Assembly: GCF_003438495.1 (NCBI RefSeq)
Contig: NZ_QSSH01000004.1
Location: 1 to 64,000 of the forward strand
Reading direction: 5' to 3'
Source of the DNA: Collinsella sp. TF05-9AC
GTDB lineage: Bacteria; Actinomycetota; Coriobacteriia; Coriobacteriales; Coriobacteriaceae
DNA length: 64,000 bases
Made by a program: the position numbers and the translations under genes. This document shows, piece after piece, positions 23,920 through 34,940 of this stretch. The notes below the pieces were generated by a model that saw only the letters and a list, made by a program, of their open reading frames with translations, had not been told where the DNA came from and searched no databases. Positions within the stretch are counted from its first letter, which is position 1. Each line of letters opens with the position of its first letter.

Positions 23920-25989
23920 ATGTCTTCCCAGTTGACGGTTATTATCGCCGGTATCGTGCTGGTTGTGGCCATCGTGGTCGCGCTGGTCATCATGCGTCGT
24001 GGCGATTCCCGTTTTACCTACGATACGCAGCATGGAACGGCCCCGCGCGCCACCGAGGGCGAGGGCAATACCGCGGCGACCGCCTTTAAGGGCCGCTTTT
24101 CCATCCTCACCACGGGTGTGGGTGCGATGTTTGCGGCACTTGCCGTCAAGCTGTGGGGCATGCAGATGGTCTCGTCGGACTATTACGAGAAGCAGGCCAA
24201 TAGTAATCAGACTCGCACCGTTACCACACCCGCTGTGCGTGGTCGCATCCTCGACCGCAATGGCGTGGCGCTTGTCCAGAACCGTCCCTCACTTGCTGTC
24301 GTGGCCTACCGCGACCTTGCCGAGGATGAGGTTCTGGTTCGCCATCTTGCCAACGTGCTTGGAATGCCTTATGTGGCGGTCCTTCGCAATATTCAGGACA
24401 ATACAGAGGGCGCTCAGAGCCTGCATACCATCGCGACGGACGTCCGTCGCTCCACGGTTGCCTATATCAAGGAGCACGCCGGCGAGTTCCCGGGCGTCAA
24501 GATTGCCGAGCGTACCGAGCGCCAGTATCCATACGGCGAGACGGCATGCCATATCTTGGGCTATACCGGCACCATTACCTCCGAGCAGCTCGAGGCCCAG
24601 AATAAGAAAACCTCTGGCGATGATGATGCTTCTGCTGGCAAGATTACGTACCAGTCGGGCGATATCGTGGGCCAGGCGGGCGTTGAGAGCTACTACGAAA
24701 ACCTGCTGCAGGGTATTCGTGGCGAGCAGACCGTCAAGGTCGATGCCTCGGGCAATGTGACCGGTCAGGCCGGCGCCGTGTCCGCGAAGGCCGGCTCCGA
24801 CATTAAGCTCACGCTCGACCTTAAGATCCAACAGGCCTGTGAGACGGCGCTGGCGAGCGCTATCGAGCTTGCCAAGACCACTGGCTACAGCAATGCCGGC
24901 AACGGCGCTGTGGTGTGTCTCGATCCCAACAATGGCGAGATCCTGGGCATGGCGAGCCAGCCCAAGTTCGATCCGTCCGTCTTTATCGGCGGCGTCTCAA
25001 ATGACGTGTGGACCGAGCTCAATGATGACAAGGGTTCGCACCCGCTGCTCAACCGCGCCATTAGCGGACAGTACATGTCGGCCTCGACCATCAAGCCGCT
25101 CTCGGCACTGGCCGGTCTTGAGTTTGGAACCTACACTTCAACGCAGACAACCAACTGCACGGGTTATTGGACGGGTCTGGGCAAGGCTTGGGGCAAGCGC
25201 TGCTGGCTGACGTCTGGCCACGGCACCATGACGCTGCAGTCGGGTATCGCCAACTCGTGCGACCCCGTCTTCTACGACATGGGTAAGGCGTTCTTTTATG
25301 ACGAGCAACATCCCGAGGGCCTGCAGGAGGTCTTTCGTCGCTGGGGCCTAGGCAAGACCTGCGGTATCGATCTGCCGAGTGAGGGCGCGGGTCGTATTCC
25401 CGATGCCGAGTGGAAAGAGTCGTACTTCACCGACGCCTCTGCCGAGGACCGCAAGTGGAATGCCGGCGATATGACCAACATTGCTATCGGCCAGGGCGAC
25501 ATCCTGGTGACGCCCCTGCAGATGGCGTGCGCCTATATGGGTCTTGCCAACGGCGGCAAACAGTACGTGCCTCACGTATTTTTGTCTGCCGTGTCGCGCG
25601 ATGGCGACGGCGATGCCTATAAGTACAATGGCAAGGGCAAGAAGAAGCGCCTGGAGGCCAAGATCAACAGCGATTCGGATTTGGCTCTTGTTCGCAACGG
25701 CATGCACGACGTGATTTACACGGCATCGACGTCCCTGGCGGCGCACTTTGGCACCCTGACGCCGCAGGTATACGGCAAGTCGGGCACGGGCGAGAAAAGT
25801 GGCGAGGACGAATACGCGTGGTTCTGCGCCTATGCACCGGCCGATGATCCCAAGTATGTCATCGCTACCGTCCTGGAGCAGGGCGGCGGTGGCTCAGATA
25901 CCGCGATGCATGTCGTGCGCGACGTGCTCGGCGTGATTTATGACGAGCCCGATACCTCTTCGGCCTCGGGCGATTCTTCGGTTCGATAG
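23920..25989 (+). CDS. mrdA: Penicillin-binding protein 2 (elongation transpeptidase)
   Basis: A 689-residue class B PBP. It has two hydrophobic segments: the N-terminus, and a second one near residues 65-85 before the dimerisation domain (RGRILDRNGVALVQNRPSL). Transpeptidase motifs are STIKP (catalytic Ser), SCD in GIANSCDPVFYDMG, and KSGTGEK. It cross-links peptidoglycan during cell elongation, working with RodA encoded next. The extra N-terminal 60 residues before the usual anchor are unusual for PBP2. Confidence 0.93.
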   Translation: MSSQLTVIIAGIVLVVAIVVALVIMRRGDSRFTYDTQHGTAPRATEGEGNTAATAFKGRFSILTTGVGAMFAALAVKLWGMQMVSSDYYEKQANSNQTRTVTTPAVRGRILDRNGVALVQNRPSLAVVAYRDLAEDEVLVRHLANVLGMPYVAVLRNIQDNTEGAQSLHTIATDVRRSTVAYIKEHAGEFPGVKIAERTERQYPYGETACHILGYTGTITSEQLEAQNKKTSGDDDASAGKITYQSGDIVGQAGVESYYENLLQGIRGEQTVKVDASGNVTGQAGAVSAKAGSDIKLTLDLKIQQACETALASAIELAKTTGYSNAGNGAVVCLDPNNGEILGMASQPKFDPSVFIGGVSNDVWTELNDDKGSHPLLNRAISGQYMSASTIKPLSALAGLEFGTYTSTQTTNCTGYWTGLGKAWGKRCWLTSGHGTMTLQSGIANSCDPVFYDMGKAFFYDEQHPEGLQEVFRRWGLGKTCGIDLPSEGAGRIPDAEWKESYFTDASAEDRKWNAGDMTNIAIGQGDILVTPLQMACAYMGLANGGKQYVPHVFLSAVSRDGDGDAYKYNGKGKKKRLEAKINSDSDLALVRNGMHDVIYTASTSLAAHFGTLTPQVYGKSGTGEKSGEDEYAWFCAYAPADDPKYVIATVLEQGGGGSDTAMHVVRDVLGVIYDEPDTSSASGDSSVR

Positions 25990-25998
25990 GAGGTTGCG

Positions 25999-27225
25999 AT
26001 GGATTTTTCTCCGGCGGATCTGTTCCGTTCAACCAAGACCGGCTCTCGCAGCAGCCTGGACCGCGTCAACAAGCAACTTTCGGTCTCGCGCGGCACGTTT
26101 CGCCAAAAGGTGCATATCGGTGTGCTCGTGGCTACTGTGGCGCTCGTCGCCTACGGTGCCATCATTATCTGGTCGGCTTCGCAGTTTAAGGCCGATGCAT
26201 CGTTTTCACGCCATCTTCTGGGAATTGGCATCGGGGCGGTGCTGGCGGTGCTGGTCTGGCGTACCGACCTGCGCGGTATTTCCAATTTCTCGACGGCGTT
26301 GCTCGTCATCGACCTGATCGTGATCTTCTCGCCCAAGATTCCGGGTCTGTCCTATACGGGCGGTCTGGGCATGACGGGCTGGATCAAGATTCCCGGTATC
26401 GGCTTGACGTTCCAGCCGGTTGAGCTTGCCAAGCTCATCACCATCTTCTTTATTGCTACGCTTGGTTCGCAGTATAACGGTCGCATCGATACCGTTCGCG
26501 ACTACGTCAAGCTCTGCGGCATGCTGTCCATTCCGTTTTTGGCCGTCGTTGCCATGGGTGACCTGGGCTCGGGCCTGGTCGTGCTGGTTTCGGGCGCCAT
26601 CGTCATCTGCATGAGCGGTGCACGCCGCGAATGGGTGCTGTCGACCCTGGCCCTGCTCGTGGGCCTGGTGGCCCTCGTCCTGGCGCTTGATTCGGTCTTT
26701 GATTCGTTGCTCGGCCACGATGTGCTCATCAAGCAGTATCAGATGAACCGTCTGACGGTCTTTATCGACCCCGATAATGCCGATTCGGACGATGCCTACA
26801 ACCTGCAGCAGTCGCTTATCGCCGTTGGCTCGGGCGGCTTCTTTGGTAAGGGCCTGGGGCATGCGACGCAGTCGGCCGGCGGCTTTCTGCCTGAGTTCCA
26901 CACCGACTTCGTCTTCGCCTTCCTGTCCGAGACCTTTGGCTTTTGCGGTTCCTTTTTGCTCCTGTGCCTCTACGTGCTGCTGATCTTTTCGACGATTCGC
27001 GTCGCCTTTAAGTGCGAGTCGCTGTTTTTGCGTCTTTCGTGTGTGGGCATCGTTGGCATGTGGGCGTTCCAGACTTTCGAAAACATCGGCATGTGCATCG
27101 GCATGATGCCGATTACCGGTATTCCGCTACCGTTTATTAGCTTCGGTTCGTCTTCGATGATGATTCAGCTGCTGACGGTGGGTATCGTACAATCCATATG
27201 GCGGCATCGTTCGGGCGCCGCGTAA
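25999..27225 (+). CDS. rodA: Peptidoglycan glycosyltransferase RodA
   Basis: A 408-residue SEDS-family polytopic protein that polymerises lipid II. Typical segments are IIIWSASQFKADASFSRHL, PVELAKL, the FIDPDNADSDDAYNLQQSLIAVGSG region, FLPEFHTDFVFAFLSETFG with the catalytic aspartate, and GIPLPFISFGSSSM near the C-terminus. The start has AGGAGG. It pairs with the PBP2 encoded nine bases upstream. Confidence 0.95.
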   Translation: MDFSPADLFRSTKTGSRSSLDRVNKQLSVSRGTFRQKVHIGVLVATVALVAYGAIIIWSASQFKADASFSRHLLGIGIGAVLAVLVWRTDLRGISNFSTALLVIDLIVIFSPKIPGLSYTGGLGMTGWIKIPGIGLTFQPVELAKLITIFFIATLGSQYNGRIDTVRDYVKLCGMLSIPFLAVVAMGDLGSGLVVLVSGAIVICMSGARREWVLSTLALLVGLVALVLALDSVFDSLLGHDVLIKQYQMNRLTVFIDPDNADSDDAYNLQQSLIAVGSGGFFGKGLGHATQSAGGFLPEFHTDFVFAFLSETFGFCGSFLLLCLYVLLIFSTIRVAFKCESLFLRLSCVGIVGMWAFQTFENIGMCIGMMPITGIPLPFISFGSSSMMIQLLTVGIVQSIWRHRSGAA

Positions 27226-27243
27226 CCGCTGGAGGGGTTTGCT

Positions 27244-28173
27244 ATGAAAATTCCCGTAGATAAGCTGACCCGCGCTTTTAAGATGGGCGCGTCCGTTAAG
27301 AAGGATTCCGATACGCCGGTGCGCGTCTCGGTCTATCTGGATTCGTCCGCCTCGCGCTTTCTGGCCGAGACGGTGCGTGACGCCTTTGTGCCGCAGACGA
27401 CCTCGGGCATTGTGCGCGTCGAGCGTCTGGGGGAGGAGCGAATTGCTCCAAAGACCGATACCGATGTGGTGCTGGTGCTCTCGTGTGGTTCCGACCGCTT
27501 GGAGAGTGCCGTGCAGGAGCTCGTGATCGCCGGCGCGCCCGTGTGCGTGCTTGCCGAGTCTGCTGTGGAGGTGCCGTTTATCGAGGAGTCCACGCCCATG
27601 CTCGGCGTGGTAGCGGCAATCGATAAGACGTATCTGCTCGAGACGCTTGCCCGCTGGATTCTCGATCGCACCGACAAGGAAACGGCTTTTGCGGCGAACT
27701 TTGCCTTCATGCGCATCGCGGCGGCCAACCGTATCATCACCTCGTGCGCGCTCACCAATATGGCGACCGGTGCACTGGTGTTTTTGCCGGGCGCCGATTA
27801 TCCCGTTATGGCGCTGGCGCAGGTGGGCATGCTCTTTGAGCTCGCGGCCGTCTTTGGACGCGGCATTAAACCCGAGCGTGGCTACGAGGTCGCGGGCGTG
27901 CTTGCCGGCGGTCTTGTGATTCGCGCGGTCACCCGCGCGCTCGTCAAGCAGACGCCGCATATTGGGTTTGCCGTCAAGGCGCTCACTGCTGCCGCGGGCA
28001 CCTATGGCATGGGCCGTGCGCTCGTTTCGCTCTACGAGCGCGATGTCGACTACAGCCGTGCCAATGAGGTGGTCACTGCCACGTTTTCCCGCGTTCGCGA
28101 TCTTGTGACCACGGTCGCGGGCGCTACCCGTCCTATGGCGTCCTACCAGGACGCATCAGATCTCGCTGCTTAG
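27244..28173 (+). CDS. Conserved protein with DUF697-like helical membrane region, function unknown
   Basis: A 309-residue protein. The first half alternates strands and helices (VVLVLSCGSDRLESAVQELVIAGAP), reminiscent of a small-GTPase-like or receiver-like fold but without a P-loop. The second half, from about residue 150, is Ala/Gly-rich and hydrophobic (ITSCALTNMATGALVFLPGADYPVMALAQVGML), similar to DUF697/YcjF-type helical domains. GGAGGGG precedes the ATG. It sits between rodA and a radical-SAM gene with small gaps, so it is probably co-expressed with them. No function is assigned. Confidence 0.65.
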   Translation: MKIPVDKLTRAFKMGASVKKDSDTPVRVSVYLDSSASRFLAETVRDAFVPQTTSGIVRVERLGEERIAPKTDTDVVLVLSCGSDRLESAVQELVIAGAPVCVLAESAVEVPFIEESTPMLGVVAAIDKTYLLETLARWILDRTDKETAFAANFAFMRIAAANRIITSCALTNMATGALVFLPGADYPVMALAQVGMLFELAAVFGRGIKPERGYEVAGVLAGGLVIRAVTRALVKQTPHIGFAVKALTAAAGTYGMGRALVSLYERDVDYSRANEVVTATFSRVRDLVTTVAGATRPMASYQDASDLAA

Positions 28174-28183
28174 GGGTTTTCCG

Positions 28184-30061
28184 TTGCGCGTTCCGTACCA
28201 AGATTGTTTTCATTTAATTGAGCCGTTGCTCGCCAAGGTCGAGAAGCCGAGCCGCTATATCGATCACGAGTGGGGCACGCTTTCCAAGGCCGATGCCGAC
28301 TACCGTTGCTGCCTGATCTACCCGGATGTGTACGAGGTTGGTCTGCCCAACCAGGGCATCGCCATCCTCTACAACATCCTTAACCAGGCCGAGGGCATCT
28401 CCTGCGAGCGCGGCTATGTGCCGTGGCCCGATATGGGTGACGCCATGCGCGAGGCGGGCATTCCGCTGCTGTCGCTCGAGGGTGCAGCGCCGGTCGCTTC
28501 GTTTGATATCGTCGGCCTGCATGTGCCGCACGAGATGGCGGTGACGAACTTCCTCGAGGCTCTCGACCTCGCTGGCATTCCGCTGTTAGCGGCCGACCGA
28601 GGTGAAGACGACCCCATCATCATCGCCGGCGGCCCCTCGGTGTACAACCCCGAGCCGTACGCGGCCTTCTTCGATGCCATCCTCATCGGTGAGGGCGAGG
28701 AATCGCTGCTCGAGACCTGCCAGCTGCATCGCCGCCTGCGTGACGAAGGAGTCCCGCGCGCGCAGATTGTTGAGCAGCTTGCATCCATTGCCGGCAACTA
28801 CGTGCCGTCACTCTATGAGGTTCGTCATGACGAGCCCTGCTCGCCGCATGGCTACACCGTGCCACGTGAGGGCAAGGATGCGCCGACCGTGGTCTACAAG
28901 CGCGTCGTCGAGGATTTCGGCGCCACGAATCCGCTGTCGCAGTCGTGCGTGCCCTATGCGCAGCTGGTTCACGACCGCCTGTCTATCGAGATCCTGCGCG
29001 GCTGCGCCCGCGGCTGTCGTTTTTGCCAGGCCGGCATGACGTATCGCCCGGTGCGCGAGCGCTCGACCGACCAGATCGTCTCGTCGGTGATTCAGGGCCT
29101 GGAAAAGACTGGCTATGACGAGGTGTCGCTGACCTCGCTCTCCACGACCGACCACTCCTGCATTCGCGACGTGCTCGGCAGGCTCAACCGTCGCCTGGAG
29201 GATACGGGTATTCGCGTGTCTATTCCGTCGCAGCGCCTGGATTCGTTTGGCGTGGATATGGCCGAGTCGGTCGCCGGCGAAAAGAAGGGCGGACTGACGT
29301 TCGCGCCCGAGGCCGGCAGCCAGCGCATGCGCGACATCATTAACAAGAACGTGACCGAGGAGGACCTGGACCGTGCGGCCAAGGCGGCCTTCGAGGCCGG
29401 TTGGAACCGCATGAAGCTCTACTTTATGATGGGCCTTCCCGGCGAGCGCGATGAGGACATCGTGGCCATCGCCAATCTGGCCGATCACGTGCTGGAGCTC
29501 GGTCGTTCCGTGGTGCCCAAGGCTCGTCGCGGCTCGATTTCGGTGTCGATCTCGGTTTCGGTCTTTATCCCCAAGGCTGCCACGCCGTTCCAGTGGTGCC
29601 CGCAGCTCGACTACGACGACGTCAAGCGTCGCCAGAAGCTGCTTATCACGAGCGTTCGCAACCGTGCCGTCCGCGTGCATTACCACGATGCCGAGACCTC
29701 GCTCATCGAGGCCGCGCTTTCCCGCGCCGGTCGTGACATGACGCCCGTCATCATCGATGCTTGGCGCTCGGGCTCTCGCTTTGACGCCTGGGTAGAGCAT
29801 TTCTCGCTCGATAACTGGAAGGAAGCTGCTGCCAAAAACGGCATCGACCTCAATGAGCTCGTGCACCTGCCCTACGAGTTGGACTGGCGCCTGCCGTGGG
29901 AGCACGTGAGCCCCGGCTGCACGCGCGGCTTCCTCGAGCGCGAGTACCGTCGCTCGCTCGAGGGCGTCACGACTCCCGACTGTACCCGCACGTCGTGCAC
30001 CGGCTGCGGGATCTGCCCCACGCTCCACGCCAAAAATGTATTGATGGGTGATCGCGCATGA
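28184..30061 (+). CDS. B12-binding/radical SAM protein, TIGR03960 family
   Basis: A 625-residue radical SAM enzyme. The N-terminal 220 residues form a cobalamin-binding-like Rossmann domain; the cluster motif is RGCARGCRFCQAG (CxxxCxxC), followed by a TIM-barrel with SLSTTDHSC and FAPEAGSQRMRD. A C-terminal segment CTRTSCTGCGICP may bind another Fe-S cluster. The reaction is unknown. The gene overlaps the next one (DUF2344) by four bases (ATGA); this pair is widely conserved, usually upstream of rplU or RNase E/G. The start is TTG. Confidence 0.9.
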   Translation: MRVPYQDCFHLIEPLLAKVEKPSRYIDHEWGTLSKADADYRCCLIYPDVYEVGLPNQGIAILYNILNQAEGISCERGYVPWPDMGDAMREAGIPLLSLEGAAPVASFDIVGLHVPHEMAVTNFLEALDLAGIPLLAADRGEDDPIIIAGGPSVYNPEPYAAFFDAILIGEGEESLLETCQLHRRLRDEGVPRAQIVEQLASIAGNYVPSLYEVRHDEPCSPHGYTVPREGKDAPTVVYKRVVEDFGATNPLSQSCVPYAQLVHDRLSIEILRGCARGCRFCQAGMTYRPVRERSTDQIVSSVIQGLEKTGYDEVSLTSLSTTDHSCIRDVLGRLNRRLEDTGIRVSIPSQRLDSFGVDMAESVAGEKKGGLTFAPEAGSQRMRDIINKNVTEEDLDRAAKAAFEAGWNRMKLYFMMGLPGERDEDIVAIANLADHVLELGRSVVPKARRGSISVSISVSVFIPKAATPFQWCPQLDYDDVKRRQKLLITSVRNRAVRVHYHDAETSLIEAALSRAGRDMTPVIIDAWRSGSRFDAWVEHFSLDNWKEAAAKNGIDLNELVHLPYELDWRLPWEHVSPGCTRGFLEREYRRSLEGVTTPDCTRTSCTGCGICPTLHAKNVLMGDRA

Positions 30062-30870
30062 GTGAGCGCCTGACCGACAACCCCACGCTCTTTAGACTTC
30101 GTGTTCGCTATGGCAAGCGCGATCGCCTTAAGTACCTGGGCCATCTCGAAGTGATCCATACCATTGAGCGCATCGTGCGCCGTGCGGGACTTCCCTATGC
30201 CGTCACGCAGGGCTTCTCTCCGCACATGCGCGTGGGCTTCTCTTCGGCGCTACCGGTTGGTACGTCGTCGACCTGCGAGTGGTATGACCTGTTTATGACC
30301 GAGTTCGTGGCGCTCGACGAGGCGTTTGAGCGCCTGGCTGCGGCGTCTCCGGCCGATCTGGCGCCCATCGAGGCGGCGTACATCGACGTGCGCACGCCGG
30401 CATTGACGGCGCAGCTCACGCGCCTGTCGTATCGCATCGACTTACACCTGGATCCCGAGGCGCCCGTAAGCGCCGACGAGGTGCGTCGTGCGATCGACAC
30501 GCTGCGCGCGGATCATGGCATCGACTACGCGCGCGGCAAAAAGAGCAAGCGCTTGGATTTGGATCACACGCTCGTTGGCTATGAGCTCACGGCGGGGGAG
30601 CGCCCGGACCATTTGGTTCTCATGCTCGACACCCATGCCGACAACGAGGGCTCTATGCGTCCGGAAATTTTGCTTTCTGCTGCTGATGTTTTGTTGCAGG
30701 GCTTGACCCCGGGCGTGGATGCACCTATTGTTTCCACCGGTATGCAAGACCTCGTGACCATCTGCTCCTACGATGTCGAGCGTCAGAATCAAGCATGCGA
30801 GGACGACGAGGGCCGACTCGTCAGCCCCATACCTGTGCGAACTTGTGGATTTGCTCCACATACTCGTTGA
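30058..30870 (+). CDS. Radical SAM-associated DUF2344 protein (TIGR03936 family)
   Basis: A 270-residue protein starting with the family pattern RLRVRYGKRDRLKYLGHLEV and PYAVTQGFSPHMRVGFSSALPVGTSS. It is translationally coupled to the radical SAM gene and likely acts as its partner. In other lineages the two domains are fused. The promoter of rplU overlaps its stop codon. Confidence 0.9.
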   Translation: MSERLTDNPTLFRLRVRYGKRDRLKYLGHLEVIHTIERIVRRAGLPYAVTQGFSPHMRVGFSSALPVGTSSTCEWYDLFMTEFVALDEAFERLAAASPADLAPIEAAYIDVRTPALTAQLTRLSYRIDLHLDPEAPVSADEVRRAIDTLRADHGIDYARGKKSKRLDLDHTLVGYELTAGERPDHLVLMLDTHADNEGSMRPEILLSAADVLLQGLTPGVDAPIVSTGMQDLVTICSYDVERQNQACEDDEGRLVSPIPVRTCGFAPHTR

Positions 30871-30895
30871 CGGGGGTATTTTCGCCTGCTACTAT
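30867..30895 (+). promoter_or_regulatory. Promoter of the rplU-rpmA-obg operon
   Basis: TTGACG and TACTAT are separated by 17 bp; transcription would begin near 30902, giving a 5' leader of about 35 nt. Confidence 0.8.
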
Positions 30896-30937
30896 ATTCG
30901 GCTGTTGCACTAACTGATGCATGAAGGGCAAGTAAAC

Positions 30938-31312
30938 ATGTACGCAATCGTTAACACGGGCGGCAAGCAGTACAAGGTCGCCACCGACGATGTCATCACC
31001 GTCGAGAAGATCGAGGGCAATGAGGGCGACAAGGTCACCCTGCCGGTTATCTTCCTCAACGATGGTAAGAAGATCGTCACCGATCCCGACAAGCTGGCCA
31101 AGGCCAAGGTTACCGCTCAGATCGTTGAGCAGTTCAAGGGCGAGAAGCAGCTGGTCTTCAAGTTCCACAAGCGTAAGCGCTATCGTCGTCTGAAGGGTCA
31201 CCGTCAGCAGCTCACCAAGCTGAAGATCGTGAAGGTCCAGGCTACGTCCCGCGCCAAGAAGGCTGTCAAGGCAGAGGCCGAGGCTGTTGCCGAGGCTCCC
31301 GTCGCCGAGTAG
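30938..31312 (+). CDS. rplU: 50S ribosomal protein L21
   Basis: 124 residues; starts MYAIVNTGGKQYKVATDD and contains FKFHKRKRYRRLKGHRQQLT, both diagnostic. An Ala/Glu-rich C-terminal tail of about 20 residues extends beyond the usual end. ATG 30938 is the family start; an ATG seven codons upstream is not needed. Confidence 0.97.
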   Translation: MYAIVNTGGKQYKVATDDVITVEKIEGNEGDKVTLPVIFLNDGKKIVTDPDKLAKAKVTAQIVEQFKGEKQLVFKFHKRKRYRRLKGHRQQLTKLKIVKVQATSRAKKAVKAEAEAVAEAPVAE

Positions 31313-31345
31313 ATTACACTCGTAACGAAAGAGTAGGTATACACA

Positions 31346-31603
31346 ATGGCACACAAAAAAGGACTCGGTTCCTCCCGTAATGGCCGTGACTCCCGCGGTC
31401 AGCGCCTTGGCACGAAGCGCTATGCCGGCCAGACGGTAACCACGGGCACGATTCTCGTCCGTCAGCACGGCACGCACATCCACCCGGGTGAGAACGTTGG
31501 CCGTGGTAAGGACGACACGCTGTTCGCGCTGGTCGACGGTACCGTTGAGTTCCACAAGGGTATCAAGCACAGGGTCAGCGTACGCCCGCTCGCGAACGCG
31601 TAA
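31346..31603 (+). CDS. rpmA: 50S ribosomal protein L27
   Basis: 85 residues; starts directly [16 protein letters not shown] with no cleavable N-terminal extension of the Firmicutes kind, which agrees with the absence of a Prp protease gene between rplU and rpm[23 protein letters not shown] is the family core. It sits near the peptidyl-transferase centre. Confidence 0.98.
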   Translation: MAHKKGLGSSRNGRDSRGQRLGTKRYAGQTVTTGTILVRQHGTHIHPGENVGRGKDDTLFALVDGTVEFHKGIKHRVSVRPLANA

Positions 31604-31628
31604 TTCACCCTTCATAGAGCACATATGT

Positions 31629-31672
31629 GGGAGGCACTTGAGTTTTAGGATTCAAGGGTCTCCCTCTTTTTT
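31629..31672 (+). terminator. Intrinsic terminator or attenuator between rpmA and obg
   Basis: GGGAGGCACTTGA pairs with TTCAAGGGTCTCCC (imperfect centre), followed by TCTTTTTT. It probably lets only part of the ribosomal-protein transcripts continue into obg. Confidence 0.8.
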
Positions 31673-31676
31673 GTAG

Positions 31677-33155
<1,479 letters not shown>

Positions 33156-33158
33156 GCC

Positions 33159-33836
33159 ATGTCGCTGCGCGGTGGAATCGGTCTGCCCGAGCTTCCTCTA
33201 GAGGACGGGCAGGAGTTTAGGCTCGGCATTATGGGTGGCACCTTTGATCCCATCCATTACGGGCACCTGGTGACCGCTGAGCAGGCGCGTGAGTCCCTCG
33301 ACTTGGATGCCGTGCTCTTTATGCCGGCGGGCACGCCTGCCTTTAAGCTTGACAAGCCGGTGACGCCTGCCGAGGACCGTTATGCCATGACGGTCCTCGC
33401 CACCGCCGCGAACCCGGCCTTTTTGGCGAGCCGGTTCGAGATCGACCGCCCGGGCGTAACCTATACGGCTGATACGCTTCATGCCCTTCGCGACTTTTAC
33501 CCGCCGCAGGTAAAGCTCTACTTTATTACGGGCGCCGATGCGATTATCGATATCGTGACCTGGCATGATGCCGAACGAATCGCTGAGCTTGCTACCTTTA
33601 TTGCGGCGACACGACCGGGCTTTGATATCGATACAGCGCGTGCCCGAATCAAAGAGTCGGGGCTGCCGTTCGACGTGCGCTATATTCAGATTCCGGCGCT
33701 GGCGATCAGCTCGACGAACATTCGTAAGCGAGTTGCCCGCGGCATGAGCGTGCGCTATCTTACGAGCGAGTCCGTGCTCGGCTACATTCGCAAACGCAGG
33801 CTATATGCCGATTTGGGCCAAGAAGATTTTGAGTGA
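33159..33836 (+). CDS. nadD: Nicotinate-nucleotide adenylyltransferase
   Basis: A 225-residue NaMN adenylyltransferase of the NAD pathway. The nucleotidyltransferase motif is MGGTFDPIHYGHL, and ISSTNIRKRVARG is the second signature. About 22 extra residues precede the domain. It lies four bases after obg in the conserved order obg-nadD-yqeK-rsfS. Confidence 0.94.
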   Translation: MSLRGGIGLPELPLEDGQEFRLGIMGGTFDPIHYGHLVTAEQARESLDLDAVLFMPAGTPAFKLDKPVTPAEDRYAMTVLATAANPAFLASRFEIDRPGVTYTADTLHALRDFYPPQVKLYFITGADAIIDIVTWHDAERIAELATFIAATRPGFDIDTARARIKESGLPFDVRYIQIPALAISSTNIRKRVARGMSVRYLTSESVLGYIRKRRLYADLGQEDFE

Positions 33837-33848
33837 TGGGGGTCTACG

Positions 33849-34457
33849 TTGTCGGTAGAGGATCAGTTTGAGGGCGATGAGCGCGCACTGCTCAAGCGCA
33901 TTCAAGAGCTGCTCGATGTTCGCATGAAGGATAAGCGCAAGCGCTATGTGCATTCGCTGGGTGTTGCCGAGACCGCACTTCATCTGGCCGAGGTCTACGG
34001 CGTTGACCGCTTTGATGCCGCTGCTGCCGGTCTGATCCACGACTGGGACAAAGTGCTCTCCGACGACGAGCTGGTTACGCGCGCTCTGCATTACGGCATT
34101 AAGATTGCCGGTTCTCCTTCCGCCGCGACGCCGCTTTTGCATGGTCCTGTTGCCGCCTATGAGCTTCCGCAGCTTTTCCCCGAGTTGTCGCCGGCCGTTT
34201 TCCAGGCTGTCGACCGTCATACCGTGGGCGCTTGCGACATGACGCCGCTCGATATGGTGGTCTTTGTGGCCGATGCCATCGAGCCCAACCGCCACGGCGA
34301 CTATGCGCATGCGCTGCGCAAGATGGTGGGGGAGTCGTCGCTCGACGAGTTGTTCTTCTCCTGTTTTGCGCAGGGTTTGGTCTATGTGATCCAGTCCGGG
34401 CGCTATCTTTATCCCACGGCTATTTCGATTTACAACCATTACGCCCAGCTGCGCTAG
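33849..34457 (+). CDS. yqeK: HD-domain hydrolase YqeK, probable Ap4A hydrolase
   Basis: 202 residues; RYVHSLGVAETA supplies the first metal-binding histidine and LIHDWDK the HD pair. YqeK proteins cleave diadenosine tetraphosphate symmetrically. The start is TTG, with a G-run seven bases upstream. Its place between nadD and rsfS supports the call. Confidence 0.9.
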   Translation: MSVEDQFEGDERALLKRIQELLDVRMKDKRKRYVHSLGVAETALHLAEVYGVDRFDAAAAGLIHDWDKVLSDDELVTRALHYGIKIAGSPSAATPLLHGPVAAYELPQLFPELSPAVFQAVDRHTVGACDMTPLDMVVFVADAIEPNRHGDYAHALRKMVGESSLDELFFSCFAQGLVYVIQSGRYLYPTAISIYNHYAQLR

Positions 34458-34484
34458 CTCGGGCTGTCTAGAAAGAGGTATTCC

Positions 34485-34940
34485 ATGGCCGACGAGACCA
34501 TGACCGACGAGCAGATTCTTGAACATGTGGAGCACAAGAGCTTCGCCGCCACGTCCGACCGCACTGCCGCCTCGCTGTCCGCGAGCGGTGTCGCCGCCGA
34601 GGATGTCGCCCGCGCCGCCGCACAGGCCGCCTACGACAAGAAGGGCGAGGACGTTCAGGTGCTCGACCTGACCGAGCTTTCCGACGTATGCGACTACTTT
34701 GTGCTTGCCACCGGTACCAACAACCGCCAGGTCGATTCTATCGTCGACGAGATCGAGGAGAAGGTCGCCGAGGCTTGCGGCGAGCACCCGTTCTCCATCG
34801 AGGGTCGCGAGCAGAAGACCTGGATGCTCATGGACTACGGTTCGGTTGTCGTCCACGTCTTCACTCCCGAAGCCCGCGACTTCTACCGCCTCGAGAAACT
34901 CTGGGGAGACGCCCCCCAGCTCCCCCTCAATCTCCTCTAA
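34485..34940 (+). CDS. rsfS: Ribosomal silencing factor RsfS
   Basis: A 151-residue protein binding L14 to keep ribosomal subunits apart. The core begins around residue 45: VLDLTELSDVCDYFVLATGTN, then WMLMDYGSVVVHVF and YRLEKLWGD. The acidic N-terminal 40 residues are extra. Its stop codon overlaps the left copy of the RAYT-flanking repeat. Confidence 0.94.
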   Translation: MADETMTDEQILEHVEHKSFAATSDRTAASLSASGVAAEDVARAAAQAAYDKKGEDVQVLDLTELSDVCDYFVLATGTNNRQVDSIVDEIEEKVAEACGEHPFSIEGREQKTWMLMDYGSVVVHVFTPEARDFYRLEKLWGDAPQLPLNLL

